DNA from: Chloroflexota bacterium
GTDB taxonomy: Bacteria; Chloroflexota; Chloroflexia; Chloroheliales; Chloroheliaceae
NCBI GenBank assembly: GCA_028287745.1
Contig: JAQBPB010000003.1
Location: 1 to 44,727 of the forward strand
Direction: 5' to 3'
Length of the DNA: 44,727 nucleotides
Shown here one piece after another: positions 7,805 through 16,494 of the stretch. Both the position numbers and the translations under genes were made by a program. The notes beneath the pieces are model-generated. The model ran no database searches and was not told the origin of the DNA. It was given only the letters and a program-made list of their open reading frames with translations. The first letter of the stretch is position 1. The number at the start of each line of letters is the position of its first letter.

Positions 7805-10057
7805 ATGACTTTTTTAAAGCCCAACAAGTGGAACGATTTTAGTAAATTATTCAGATTTGACCGCCTGGCCCTATCGTCGGCGGTACGTACCGTAGCGGCG
7901 GCATTGGTTCCGTTGATAATCGCCCGGCTGCTCGGGCAAGGTAATTTCGGTCTGTTGATGGCCCTGGCCGGGTTAAATGTATCCCGGACCGACCCAGGCG
8001 GACCCTACCGGGCCAAAGCCCAGGCCATGACCCTGGCTATCCTGGGGGTCGCCCTCTCAGCCTTCGTCGCAACCTGGGCCAGCACCGCCGGGTGGTGGGC
8101 TGTACCACTGGTGTTTGTCTGGGGATTTGCCGGGGGACTGGCTGGCGGGTTTGGCAACACCTCGGCCATTGTCAGCTTTGCCTTTGTCCAGATATTTGTA
8201 ATCACGGTTGGGCTGCCCGGCGGCGGGCCGGAAGCCGCCCCGGAGCATTTCCTGGCCTGCCTGATAGGCGGCCTCTGGGCGATGGTTCTATCCCTCTGGC
8301 TGTGGCCGCTGGTGCCTTACCGGCCCATAAGAGAGAGCGTAGCTGACTATTACCAGGCCATAAGTAAATATATTGAAGAAATATGCCGGTTTAGCCAGGA
8401 TGGTAAAGCTTCCGAAGCCCTGACCAAAAACCGGTCCGCCGCTTTTGAAGCCCGCCACCGCGCTACCGGCTTTTTGATAAGTTCACGCGCCTCGCGCCAG
8501 GGAGGCAGCCGCTTGAGCCGGAACCTTTTGACCCTGACTGTCAACGGTGGCGAACTTTTCGATAACGCGCTGCGCCTGGCCCATGAACTTGAAATAGCAA
8601 CCGGTCATAGCCAGTATGAGCAGGTGCGCCCCCAGGTGGAAAAAGTCAGCCGGGAACTGACCGCCATCACCGCCCGTATCTCCCTTTTAGTTCGTACCGG
8701 GGGCGGCGACATGGCCCTTGAAAACCTCGAGCAAGCTATAGCCGAGTTTAGCGACAAAGTAACCGGGATACGCCAGCAGTCAGTCAACCTTGAAGCGGAT
8801 TATGCCAGTATCGTGGACTTCCGTAATACGGTTTACGCCTTTGAAAATATGGCCGGGATTGTCCGAACCGCTACCGAAATTGCCCGCGACCTGGAAGAAA
8901 CAGCCCCGCCACCTCGCCCGGCTTATCCCGAAATTCAATTTGAAAATCGCCGGTTTAGCAAAACCCTGGATACCTTGCGGGATAACCTGACCATAAATTC
9001 CCTTATCTTCCGCCACGCCCTACGCCTGGGCCTGTTAACTGCCCTGGCTGTAACCCTTTACCTGGCCCTGGACCTCACTCACGGCTACTGGATTACCCTG
9101 ACCGTGGTGGTTATCCTTAAACCGGATTTTGGCGGCACCTTCAAGCGGACCTACTACCGGGTAATCGGCACCGTGGTTGGCGGCATCGTGGGAGCGGTGC
9201 TGGCTGCGACCATCCACTTTGACCCATTAATTTATCTCCTGATGGCCGTGCTGGGTGTGCTGGCTTTTGCCCAACTGCCATCAAACTACGGCCTGTTTGT
9301 GGTCCTGCTGACACCCTTTGTTATCCTGTTGATTGACCTATCTCAACCGGGAAACTGGGAAGTGGCCCTAATCCGTATCCTGAATACGGTCGTTGGCGGG
9401 TTGCTGGCCCTGGCCGCCAGTTATGTGTTCTTACCTGGCTGGCAGCGCCGCTTTCTACCGGAACAACTGGGCCGGACGATAGGGGCTAACCGGGTGTACT
9501 TTGGGGAAGTTATGGCGGTATACCTGGGCCGGGAACTTAATCCGGTGCGCCTCCTGAAAGCCCGGGAAAATGCTAACATCGAAACCGCTAACGCCGAAAC
9601 CGCCTTTCAATTGCTGCTTAGCGAACCCAAAAGGCAGCAGGCCAACGTCCCCCATTTTTACGCCCTGGTTACCTATAACCGGCATTTTCTGGACAGCATG
9701 ACAACTATGGCCGCTCACCTGCCCCAATTTAGCGGGCAGCATCGGCTGGCGGGTCTGGATAACTATGTGGCACGAATTATTACTATTCTGGAACAATTGG
9801 AAGGGTCGGTCCGGCGCGGCGAGCATCCCGGCCAACCGCCCGCGCTGGAAGATAGCGTCCGGGCGGTCCAGGCTGCCATGCGAAAACTTTCGTCCAGCCG
9901 GATTGCCGAGCTGAAAGATAATCTTGCCGGTCCGCCGGATACTTCTAACCGGCAAGCTATCTTTGATTTTGCGGCTGTTACCCGGGTCATGGAGCGGCTA
10001 TCCCAGGATATTTCCATGATGTTCCGGGAACAAAACCAGGTTAATCCGGAGGAATAA
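7805..10057 (+). CDS. FUSC-family membrane protein (YccS/aromatic-acid exporter-like)
   Basis: 750 aa with the two-block layout of the FUSC family. A first set of membrane helices spans residues about 25-172. A long soluble helical region follows (about 175-395). A second membrane block (about 400-545) has the conserved FUSC_2-type stretch GYWITLTVVVILKPDFGGTF and the glycine-rich VIGTVVGGIVGAVL. The C-terminal 200 residues are soluble and helical. Relatives are fusaric-acid resistance proteins and p-hydroxybenzoic-acid efflux proteins, so export of aromatic acids is possible but the substrate is not readable. The start ATG has only a weak GGGA upstream. The TAA ends exactly one base before the stop codon of the convergent isocitrate dehydrogenase gene. 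Confidence 0.85.
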   Translation: MTFLKPNKWNDFSKLFRFDRLALSSAVRTVAAALVPLIIARLLGQGNFGLLMALAGLNVSRTDPGGPYRAKAQAMTLAILGVALSAFVATWASTAGWWAVPLVFVWGFAGGLAGGFGNTSAIVSFAFVQIFVITVGLPGGGPEAAPEHFLACLIGGLWAMVLSLWLWPLVPYRPIRESVADYYQAISKYIEEICRFSQDGKASEALTKNRSAAFEARHRATGFLISSRASRQGGSRLSRNLLTLTVNGGELFDNALRLAHELEIATGHSQYEQVRPQVEKVSRELTAITARISLLVRTGGGDMALENLEQAIAEFSDKVTGIRQQSVNLEADYASIVDFRNTVYAFENMAGIVRTATEIARDLEETAPPPRPAYPEIQFENRRFSKTLDTLRDNLTINSLIFRHALRLGLLTALAVTLYLALDLTHGYWITLTVVVILKPDFGGTFKRTYYRVIGTVVGGIVGAVLAATIHFDPLIYLLMAVLGVLAFAQLPSNYGLFVVLLTPFVILLIDLSQPGNWEVALIRILNTVVGGLLALAASYVFLPGWQRRFLPEQLGRTIGANRVYFGEVMAVYLGRELNPVRLLKARENANIETANAETAFQLLLSEPKRQQANVPHFYALVTYNRHFLDSMTTMAAHLPQFSGQHRLAGLDNYVARIITILEQLEGSVRRGEHPGQPPALEDSVRAVQAAMRKLSSSRIAELKDNLAGPPDTSNRQAIFDFAAVTRVMERLSQDISMMFREQNQVNPEE

Positions 10058-11146
10058 TTAATCCAATTCCTGTATTTTCCGGATAATCGCGTCCGCTTCC
10101 TCTTTGGTGCCGACCGCGGACGGATCCTTGCGATCGGTTTTCATATCGGCGGTCACGTCTTTACCTTCTTCGATGACCGCTTCAATTGCCCTTTCCAGCC
10201 GGTTAGCCGCGTCAAATTCCTGTAAATAGCGCAGCATCATCACCCCAGAGAGAATCATACCCAGCGGATTGGCCTTGTTCTGTCCGGCAATATCCGGCGC
10301 GCTGCCGTGCGTTGCCTCGAATATGGCGTATTCATCCCCGATGTTAGCGCCGGGGGCCATACCCAACCCGCCGATAAGACCCGCTCCCAGGTCGGAAATA
10401 ATATCGCCATACAGGTTTGGCAGCACCAGCACATCGTAATCTTCCGGGTACTGGACCAATTGCATGCACATATTATCCACGATTACATCCTGGAACTTGA
10501 TATCGGGGTATTCCAGGGCCACATCACGGGCAATTCGCAGAAATAAACCGTCGGTGAACTTCATGATATTGGCTTTATGGACCGCCGTTACTTTGTGGCG
10601 ATTGTTGGCCCGGGCGTAATCGAAAGCGGCCCGCACAATCCGGCGGCTGCCAAACTCACTAATCGGCTTAATGCTGATACCGACATCATCCCGGATTTTG
10701 ATGTTCTTGATTTTTTCAATCAGGGCCACCTCAATCAGGGCTTCCGTAGAACCCATTTCAAATTCTATCCCCGAGTAGAGGTCTTCGGTATTCTCCCGGA
10801 CCACCACCAGGTCAACTTTATCAAACCGGGTCCGGACCCCCTTGTACAAGCGGCAGGGCCGGAAACAGGCGTACAGGTCCAATTGCTGGCGCAGGGAAAC
10901 ATTGATGCTTCTGAACCCAGTGCCGACCGGGGTAGTAATAGGTCCTTTGAGAGCCACTTTATTATGGCGAATGGAGGCCAGGGTTTCTTCGGGAAGCAGT
11001 TCGCCGCTCCGCTCCAATTCCTCACTCCCTGCATTTTTTATATCCCAATTAAATTTAATACCGGTTGCTTCCAAAACGCGGCGGGCGGCCTCCGCCACTT
11101 CCGGCCCGATGCCATCACCCGGTATCAAAGTTACGTTGTAGCTCAT
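10058..11146 (-). CDS. NAD-dependent isocitrate dehydrogenase (isocitrate/isopropylmalate dehydrogenase family)
   Basis: 362 aa. The beta-decarboxylating dehydrogenase fold is evident from TLIPGDGIGPEV at the N-terminus, the substrate helix SINVSLRQQLD at residues 80-90, VRENTEDLYSGIE, the metal-site strand LPNLYGDIISDL, and HGSAPDIAGQNKANP at residue 280 onward. Asp285-Ile286 in that loop matches enzymes that bind NAD; NADP enzymes have Lys-Tyr there. The Ser/Asn/Arg arrangement of the substrate helix fits isocitrate rather than isopropylmalate, and FACFRP-like DLYACFRPCR resembles mitochondrial IDH3. It would oxidise isocitrate to 2-oxoglutarate in the TCA cycle, like the nearby sucCD. AAAGGAG precedes the ATG. 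Homoisocitrate dehydrogenase is a less likely alternative. Confidence 0.88.
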   Translation of the reverse strand: MSYNVTLIPGDGIGPEVAEAARRVLEATGIKFNWDIKNAGSEELERSGELLPEETLASIRHNKVALKGPITTPVGTGFRSINVSLRQQLDLYACFRPCRLYKGVRTRFDKVDLVVVRENTEDLYSGIEFEMGSTEALIEVALIEKIKNIKIRDDVGISIKPISEFGSRRIVRAAFDYARANNRHKVTAVHKANIMKFTDGLFLRIARDVALEYPDIKFQDVIVDNMCMQLVQYPEDYDVLVLPNLYGDIISDLGAGLIGGLGMAPGANIGDEYAIFEATHGSAPDIAGQNKANPLGMILSGVMMLRYLQEFDAANRLERAIEAVIEEGKDVTADMKTDRKDPSAVGTKEEADAIIRKIQELD

Positions 11147-11262
11147 TTCAATCTTGCTCCTTTCGAGGAAACCGTCCCCCTAACCAGCAATTCCGAGGGC
11201 TTTTGGTCTGGAGAAGTATGCCAACTTATATAATTTCTTAACAATTAAACTTTTGAGCAAAT

Positions 11263-11268
11263 ATTATA
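11263..11268 (-). promoter_or_regulatory. Possible -10 box for the isocitrate dehydrogenase gene
   Basis: A perfect minus-strand TATAAT about 117 bases upstream of the start codon. The hexamer 17 bases upstream (GAAGCA) is a poor -35, so strength or activator need is unknown. The rest of the 11147-11352 gap shows no gene. Confidence 0.35.
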
Positions 11269-11352
11269 ACCTGTTGCCCTAAACCTGCTTCATTGCCTGG
11301 TTGCTTAGATTTTACTCTCTGTTAGGCCAGGAAGCCAATTTATCCCGGCATT

Positions 11353-11385
11353 AAAAAAAACCCCCGGACAATTTCCAGAGGTTTT
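11353..11385 (-). terminator. Intrinsic terminator of the D-peptide operon
   Basis: On the minus strand AAAACCTCTGGA pairs with TCCGGGGGTTTT over 12 bp including two G-U pairs, with a six-base loop, and the 3' arm runs into eight T. It lies about 47 bases after the stop of the D-aminoacylase gene. The pairing is good only on the minus strand. Confidence 0.85.
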
Positions 11386-11431
11386 GGCGCCATTCGGCAT
11401 TATTCGATAGAAGAGAATTGTCAGGAGAAGT

Positions 11432-13027
11432 TTATGCCTGGCCCCGGCGCAGGACGCGTCCGGCGTTTACCCCGGTGTCCTGACCATTTTCAATCACGAC
11501 CTGTCCGTTGACAATTACGTGGCTGATGCCCCTGGCGTACTGGTGCGGGTCGGCGTAAGAAGTGCCTTCGTTGACATTTTCAGGGTCAAACACCACCAGG
11601 TCGGCCTGGCAGCCGGGCCGGATCAGGCCCATGTCGAAGCGCCCTAACCGCCGGGCCGGTAAAGAAGTCATCTTGCGGATAGCTTCTTCCAGGGTGAGAA
11701 TCTTTTCGTCGCGGACGTACTTGCCCAGTACGCGGGGGAAAGTGCCATAGGTCCGGGGATGCGGCTTGCCTCCGGCAGTGGGGTTGATACCCGTACCGTC
11801 TGTCCCGATCGAAACGACCGGGTGCTGCATTACCTCTTTTATATCGTCTTCCGACATAATGAATACGATCATGGCAATGCCCCCGGGGGTATCCCTTAGC
11901 ATCAACAGGGCCGTATCGACCGGGTCTTCACCCCTGATCTCAGCAATCTCAGTCACCATTTTGCCTTCGTAAGCCTGGAACGGCCCATCAGCCACCTTGC
12001 CAATCATAATCGTATCAATCGAGAACTGGCTGGCTCCACTATCGGCCTCCTGGTTTGCGATTGACGCCTTAATCCTGGCGTAGGTTTCCGGGTTGCGCAG
12101 GCGTTCTTTCATAGCTGCCACGCCACCTTCCAGCGCCCACTGGGGCAGGAGTGCGGTTAGAGTGGTGCTACCGGCCGTGTAGGGATACTGGTCGGCCTGG
12201 ACATCTTGCCCGGCAGCGCGAGCCTGGTCAATCATCTGCAGCGAGGTCTTGACCTTGCCCCAGTTGTTTTTCCCGGCCGCTTTGTGGTGGCTGAGTTGTA
12301 CCCCAACTCCCGCCTCTTTCCCAACCGTCAGGGCTTCATCAACCGCTTCCAGCAAGGTCTGGCCTTCACCGCGAATGTGGCTGGAGTAAAAACCGCCGTA
12401 GCGCTGCCCGACCTCGGCCAGGGCGACCAGTTCCGGGGTCTGGCTGTAGCTGCCCGGTACGTAAATCAACCCACTTGAAAAGCCAAACACGCCTGCTTCA
12501 AAAGACTCGGCCACCAGCTTTTTCATAAACGCCAGTTCCGACTCGGTCGGCACCCGGTTATCGTAGCCCATGGCAGCAATTCTGACCGCGCCGTGCCCTA
12601 CCTGGAGCGCTACGTTCCCGGACAGCGGCAGGCTGTCCAGGTGCTTCATAAAAGTAGCCGCGTCATTCCAATCAAAACTAAGCGAAGGGCCGCTAAAAAA
12701 GATGTAGCTTTTCAGCAGGTCAATCCGCTCAGGCACAATCGGAAAGGGTGACATTCCGCAGTTACCCACCAATTGGGTGGTAATACCCTGCGTAATCATT
12801 GACTCGCCGCGTGGGAAATCCGAGAAAGTCACATCCGAGTGCGAGTGTAGGTCAATAAAGCCCGGTGCCACCACCGAACCGGCTACGTCAATCGTCCGTT
12901 TTGCCGCCGCCGCGCCCAGGTCGCCCATCGCGACAATTTTGTTGCCTTCAACGGCTACATCACCCTTAATCCAGGGATTACCGCTTCCGTCTACAATTCG
13001 GGCATTTTTTAAAAGTAAGTCAAACAT
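11432..13027 (-). CDS. N-acyl-D-amino-acid deacylase (D-aminoacylase), amidohydrolase superfamily
   Basis: 531 aa, close to known D-aminoacylases. The amidohydrolase metal site begins with HSHSD (His61, His63) after APGFIDL. Cys90 in VGNCGMSPFP corresponds to the metal-ligand Cys of this family. SSHIRGEG (His217) and LSHHKAAG (His247) supply further ligands. DQYPYTAGSTTL and IGTDGTGINPT are also typical. It hydrolyses N-acyl-D-amino acids to the free D-amino acid in the cytoplasm; related enzymes act on N-acyl-D-glutamate or D-aspartate, so substrate range is open. AAGGAG lies nine bases before the ATG. It starts 13 bases after the stop of a serine hydrolase gene and is the last gene of the run, followed by a terminator. 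Confidence 0.92.
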   Translation of the reverse strand: MFDLLLKNARIVDGSGNPWIKGDVAVEGNKIVAMGDLGAAAAKRTIDVAGSVVAPGFIDLHSHSDVTFSDFPRGESMITQGITTQLVGNCGMSPFPIVPERIDLLKSYIFFSGPSLSFDWNDAATFMKHLDSLPLSGNVALQVGHGAVRIAAMGYDNRVPTESELAFMKKLVAESFEAGVFGFSSGLIYVPGSYSQTPELVALAEVGQRYGGFYSSHIRGEGQTLLEAVDEALTVGKEAGVGVQLSHHKAAGKNNWGKVKTSLQMIDQARAAGQDVQADQYPYTAGSTTLTALLPQWALEGGVAAMKERLRNPETYARIKASIANQEADSGASQFSIDTIMIGKVADGPFQAYEGKMVTEIAEIRGEDPVDTALLMLRDTPGGIAMIVFIMSEDDIKEVMQHPVVSIGTDGTGINPTAGGKPHPRTYGTFPRVLGKYVRDEKILTLEEAIRKMTSLPARRLGRFDMGLIRPGCQADLVVFDPENVNEGTSYADPHQYARGISHVIVNGQVVIENGQDTGVNAGRVLRRGQA

Positions 13028-13040
13028 TAAATGTTACTCC

Positions 13041-14435
13041 TTAAACAGCGCTGCTTTTCTGAGCGCGGGCAATCCGGCCGCCAAACCGGAACCAGCTAAT
13101 CTGACCGTCATCTTCGCGGATGAATTCGCCAATGGCGCCCTTGTAAGGTTCGTCCAGGGCCACCACCCGGTCCCCGTTAATGATAGCCAGTTTAGTTGGC
13201 GGCGGCGGAGCGTGTTTGCCCAGGGCCGGAATATCTTTCGGGGTGGACTTCAGGACCAGGCCGTTGTCTTCCAGGACAATATCAAGCGTCGAACCGTAGC
13301 CGGAGTAAGTCCCGGCAAACGCCGCCAGTTCTTCACTGGACAGGTTGATATGCTCGTTATCCGGAATTTCCCAGCCCAGGATGTTTTCCAGGGCCCATTT
13401 CACGATGTAACCGTGCAGCGCCCCACCGGAAGTGGAGTTTGTAAAGACTGTAATGGCAAAGCCCTCGCTCGGCACCATCTGGAAGGCCGACAATTGGCCG
13501 TTAGTGGTACCGCCGTGTCCAACCGTCTTCTTGTCGCCAAAATGCCGGATTAACCAACTTACGCCTACTTCATCGGCGATACTGCCCGCCTTGGCTACCG
13601 GCTGCTGCATTAAAGTGATAGTTTCAGACTTCAGGAATTGGCTGCCATCTTCGGCTTTACCGTCGCCCATGTGCAGGCGGGCATATTTCAACTGGTCTTT
13701 GACCGTGGAGATAAGTGCCCCGGCCGGGTTGACCGAACGCGGCAAGGCCCAGGGCCGCAGGACGCGCGGTTTCTGGCCCGGCAGAGACTCGTGGCCGACA
13801 GCGAACGAATAAGTGATTACTTCATTGGCGAAAAAGAAGGAGTTATTCATGCCCAGCGGCTCAAGTACCAGCTCTTTAACGGCCGCTTCATAAGTCTTGC
13901 CGGTCACCGCTTCAATTACCCGCCCAGCCAGGGTGAACCCGGCATTGTTATATGACCAGATTTTCCCCAGCGGCGTTAATTGTTCCAGCCCGTTCATTTT
14001 CGCAACATATTTGGCAACCGCGTCATCGCCAGGTCCAAAATCGTCAAAAACATCGCCCACCCAGCCGCTGGTATGCGCGAAAAGGTCGCGCAAAGTTACC
14101 TTCGAAGTAATCTCATCGCTGGATAGCTTGAGGTCAGGCAAATAGTTGACGATAGGGGCGGTCAGGTCCAGTTTGCCCTGTTCGACCAGCCGCATAACTG
14201 CTGTCGCGGTAAAGGTCTTGGTGGTAGAACCAATCTGGAACAGGGTGTCGGGTTCAACTGGCTGCGGGTGGTCTACATTGGTAACCCCAAACCCGGCGGT
14301 ATATTCCTGGCCCTTGTAATAAATCCCAACCGCTACTCCTGGAACCTGCAGCCGTTCCATTTCAGCCCTGATAACATCATTAATTTTTTCAAATTCCGGC
14401 CTGGTACCGGCTGAGGAAGTTAAAGAATCTGTCAT
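13041..14435 (-). CDS. Serine hydrolase, beta-lactamase/D-aminopeptidase (S12) family
   Basis: 464 aa. The penicillin-recognising fold motifs are all present: SxxK as Ser70-Thr-Thr-Lys73, YxN as Tyr162-Asn-Asn164, and HGG at 307-309. A C-terminal beta-rich domain of about 110 residues follows, as in class C-like esterases and D-aminopeptidases. No signal peptide is visible, so the enzyme should be cytoplasmic, unlike resistance beta-lactamases. I chose the ATG at 14433-14435 because GGAG lies six bases upstream; a TTG at 14447 and an ATG directly touching GGAG are less likely. It is a clear paralogue of the protein at 19389-20780 (shared RPWALPRS and YAR-HMGDG stretches). Context with D-aminoacylase and D-amino-acid oxidase suggests a D-peptidase. 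Confidence 0.9.
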   Translation of the reverse strand: MTDSLTSSAGTRPEFEKINDVIRAEMERLQVPGVAVGIYYKGQEYTAGFGVTNVDHPQPVEPDTLFQIGSTTKTFTATAVMRLVEQGKLDLTAPIVNYLPDLKLSSDEITSKVTLRDLFAHTSGWVGDVFDDFGPGDDAVAKYVAKMNGLEQLTPLGKIWSYNNAGFTLAGRVIEAVTGKTYEAAVKELVLEPLGMNNSFFFANEVITYSFAVGHESLPGQKPRVLRPWALPRSVNPAGALISTVKDQLKYARLHMGDGKAEDGSQFLKSETITLMQQPVAKAGSIADEVGVSWLIRHFGDKKTVGHGGTTNGQLSAFQMVPSEGFAITVFTNSTSGGALHGYIVKWALENILGWEIPDNEHINLSSEELAAFAGTYSGYGSTLDIVLEDNGLVLKSTPKDIPALGKHAPPPPTKLAIINGDRVVALDEPYKGAIGEFIREDDGQISWFRFGGRIARAQKSSAV

Positions 14436-14474
14436 TTCCATCTCCAAATATCTTAATCTTAGATTTTCGCCCGG

Positions 14475-14540
14475 CCTAAACGGGCCAGGTTGAACCGGAC
14501 AGAATTAATCTTTCTAATCAGGTTCAACCGGGCCGTTTGG
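14475..14540 (-). other. Intra-operon hairpin
   Basis: CCTAAACGGGCC-A-GGTTGAACC (14475-14496) is the near-complement of 14521-14540, giving a stem of about 20 bp with small bulges and a 24-base loop. It lies between the permease gene and the serine hydrolase gene, without a T-run on the minus strand. It may adjust mRNA stability or attenuate expression of the last two genes. Confidence 0.6.
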
Positions 14541-14541
14541 G

Positions 14542-14555
14542 GTGCAACGTTGCAC
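14542..14555. promoter_or_regulatory. 14-bp perfect palindrome, operator candidate
   Basis: GTGCAACGTTGCAC is its own reverse complement and lies about 107 bases before the start of the serine hydrolase gene. Its half-sites (GTGCAA/TTGCAC) match those of the palindrome before glnA at 25306-25322, with a two-base rather than one-base centre. Confidence 0.4.
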
Positions 14556-14591
14556 TACCGGGTTCTAAATTTTGTTTAGTGCTTTTAAAGA

Positions 14592-15527
14592 CTAACGCCC
14601 GCGTTGTTGAGGATCGAGCAGATCACGCAGTGCGTTACCAAGCAGGTTGCTACCCATAACCGTAATAAATATCGCCAATCCTGGGAAGTTAAACAGCCAC
14701 GGAGCTGTCCTCAGATAGACCTGTCCTTCAACCAACTGGGCGCCCCAGTCCGGTGAGGGCGGTTGCGCTCCCAGCCCGATAAAGGACAAACCGGCCGAAG
14801 CCAGAACGGCGGCCGGGAAAACCAGGGTCACAAGCACAATAATTGGAGCCATGGTATTTGGTAGGACAGTCTTTATTAAAATCCGCCGGTTCGGTGAACC
14901 AGTTGCCTGGGCTGCCAGAACATAGTCCTGGGCTGTAACAGTTAAAACCGCTCCCCGGACTACCCGGGCAAAGTTCGGAATTGTGCTGATACCGATAGCA
15001 ATAATGCCATTCGTCAGGCCGGTCCCCAGAACCGACAGAATTAATAAAGCCAGGAATATTGAAGGGAAAGCTAATAGCAGGTCGGTGATACGCATCAGGA
15101 CCACATCCAGCCATCCGCCATAATACCCGCTGACCAACCCGATTAATGTACCGACGACGGCTGCAATAACAATCGTAATGAAACCGGCCTGCAACGCGGT
15201 TTGTGACCCGAAAATTATCCGGCTAAAAAGGTCGCGTCCCAGGGCATCGGTTCCGAAAAGATGCTGCAATGTTGGTCCCTGCAAGCGCGGACCCACACCC
15301 AATTTGTCAATCGGGTAGGGCGCGATCCAGGGAGCGAAAGCCGCCGATCCAATTACCAAAAACAGTAAAAAGAGACCTACCAGGGCTGTCCGGTTCCGGA
15401 ACAGCCGTCTCATAAAATCCAACCAACCACGCTCTGTTTTGGATTTGGTTGCTTTAAGAAAGGCTGCCGTAGGTTCCCCGGGGGGGACTGGACTTTGTTG
15501 AGTCACCGGCTCGTTGGATACCTCCAT
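14592..15527 (-). CDS. Dipeptide/oligopeptide ABC transporter permease, DppC type
   Basis: 311 aa with an N-terminal cytoplasmic tail, a first helix near residues 48-70, then five helices of the BPD_transp_1 domain. The OppC_N region LFGTDALGRDLFSRI precedes the domain. The EAA loop that contacts the ATPase reads YVLAAQATGSPNRRILIKTVLPN near residues 200-223. It pairs with the DppB-type permease, whose stop lies 19 bases upstream of this start. No ATPase genes (DppD/DppF) follow; the next genes encode hydrolases. The ATP-binding subunits must therefore come from elsewhere or be shared. Confidence 0.93.
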   Translation of the reverse strand: MEVSNEPVTQQSPVPPGEPTAAFLKATKSKTERGWLDFMRRLFRNRTALVGLFLLFLVIGSAAFAPWIAPYPIDKLGVGPRLQGPTLQHLFGTDALGRDLFSRIIFGSQTALQAGFITIVIAAVVGTLIGLVSGYYGGWLDVVLMRITDLLLAFPSIFLALLILSVLGTGLTNGIIAIGISTIPNFARVVRGAVLTVTAQDYVLAAQATGSPNRRILIKTVLPNTMAPIIVLVTLVFPAAVLASAGLSFIGLGAQPPSPDWGAQLVEGQVYLRTAPWLFNFPGLAIFITVMGSNLLGNALRDLLDPQQRGR

Positions 15528-15546
15528 AATTATATTCCACCGTTAT

Positions 15547-16470
15547 CTAATGAGCCTTGAGGCGCGGGTCTATCCAGAAGTAAAGTAAATCTACTATCAG
15601 GTTCACAAGTACGTAAGTTATTGCGGCCAGCAAGACGATGCCCTGGATTACCGGGTAATCGCGCGCGCTGATTGCCTTGACTGCCAGTTGACCCAAACCA
15701 GGCCAGGCAAAAATATTCTCGACAATTACCGCACCACCCAACAACCCACCGAACTGCAGACCCAGGATAGTTACCACCGGGATCATTGCGTTTCGATAGG
15801 CATGACGGGTCATAACCTTATTTAATTGCAACCCTTTAGCGGTTGCCGTCCGGATATAGTCCTGACCCAGCACTTCCAGCAGGCTTGACCGCACAAAACG
15901 GGAAATGACCGCTGCTTGAATAATACCCAGGGTCATGGCTGGCATAATCAACTGCACAAGGTCGCCATTTCCTACCACTGGTAGAATTCTAAGCTGAACC
16001 CCTAGCAAGTTAATCAGTACCAGCCCCAACCAGATGGGGGAAAGAGAAAGGCCGATAAGGCTTAGAGCAGTTATGCCTGTATCGATTGCAGTGTTCTTGT
16101 AGCGGGCCGCCATTGTACCGAATATGAGGCCGAGTACCAGGCCTACCAGGAGGCTTGTAATGGCTAATCCGACTGTTTTAACGTAGCGGTCGCCCAGTTC
16201 ATCGATTACATAGCGCCGGGTAGTCAACGACTTGCCCAGGTCGCCTTGAGCTGCCCCAATAATGTAGTTGAAATATTGGACCGGAAGCGGCTTATCCAGC
16301 CCCAACTCGGCCCGCATGTTTTTTACTACTTCTTCTGTCTTGGGTTGCCCGAAAAGCAAAGTATCGATTGGATCACCCGGTATTATCACCCTCATCATAA
16401 AGACGAGAGTGATAATACCAAGGGCCACCACGATCAATGCCAATAAACGTCGTATGATGAAGGAAATCAT
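15547..16470 (-). CDS. Dipeptide/oligopeptide ABC transporter permease, DppB type
   Basis: 307 aa with six predicted membrane helices. The N-terminus has MISFIIRRLLALIVVALGIITLVF, and MRVIIPGDPIDTLLFG typical of DppB. The EAA motif DYIRTATAKGLQLNKVMTRH lies near residues 210-230. Together with the DppC-type protein it forms the membrane channel of a peptide importer of the bacterial type-I, family-5 class. It starts 24 bases after the substrate-binding protein gene, with AAGGA upstream of the ATG. Confidence 0.94.
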   Translation of the reverse strand: MISFIIRRLLALIVVALGIITLVFMMRVIIPGDPIDTLLFGQPKTEEVVKNMRAELGLDKPLPVQYFNYIIGAAQGDLGKSLTTRRYVIDELGDRYVKTVGLAITSLLVGLVLGLIFGTMAARYKNTAIDTGITALSLIGLSLSPIWLGLVLINLLGVQLRILPVVGNGDLVQLIMPAMTLGIIQAAVISRFVRSSLLEVLGQDYIRTATAKGLQLNKVMTRHAYRNAMIPVVTILGLQFGGLLGGAVIVENIFAWPGLGQLAVKAISARDYPVIQGIVLLAAITYVLVNLIVDLLYFWIDPRLKAH

Positions 16471-16494
16471 CGTGAGCAGTCCTTGCCAGTTAGT

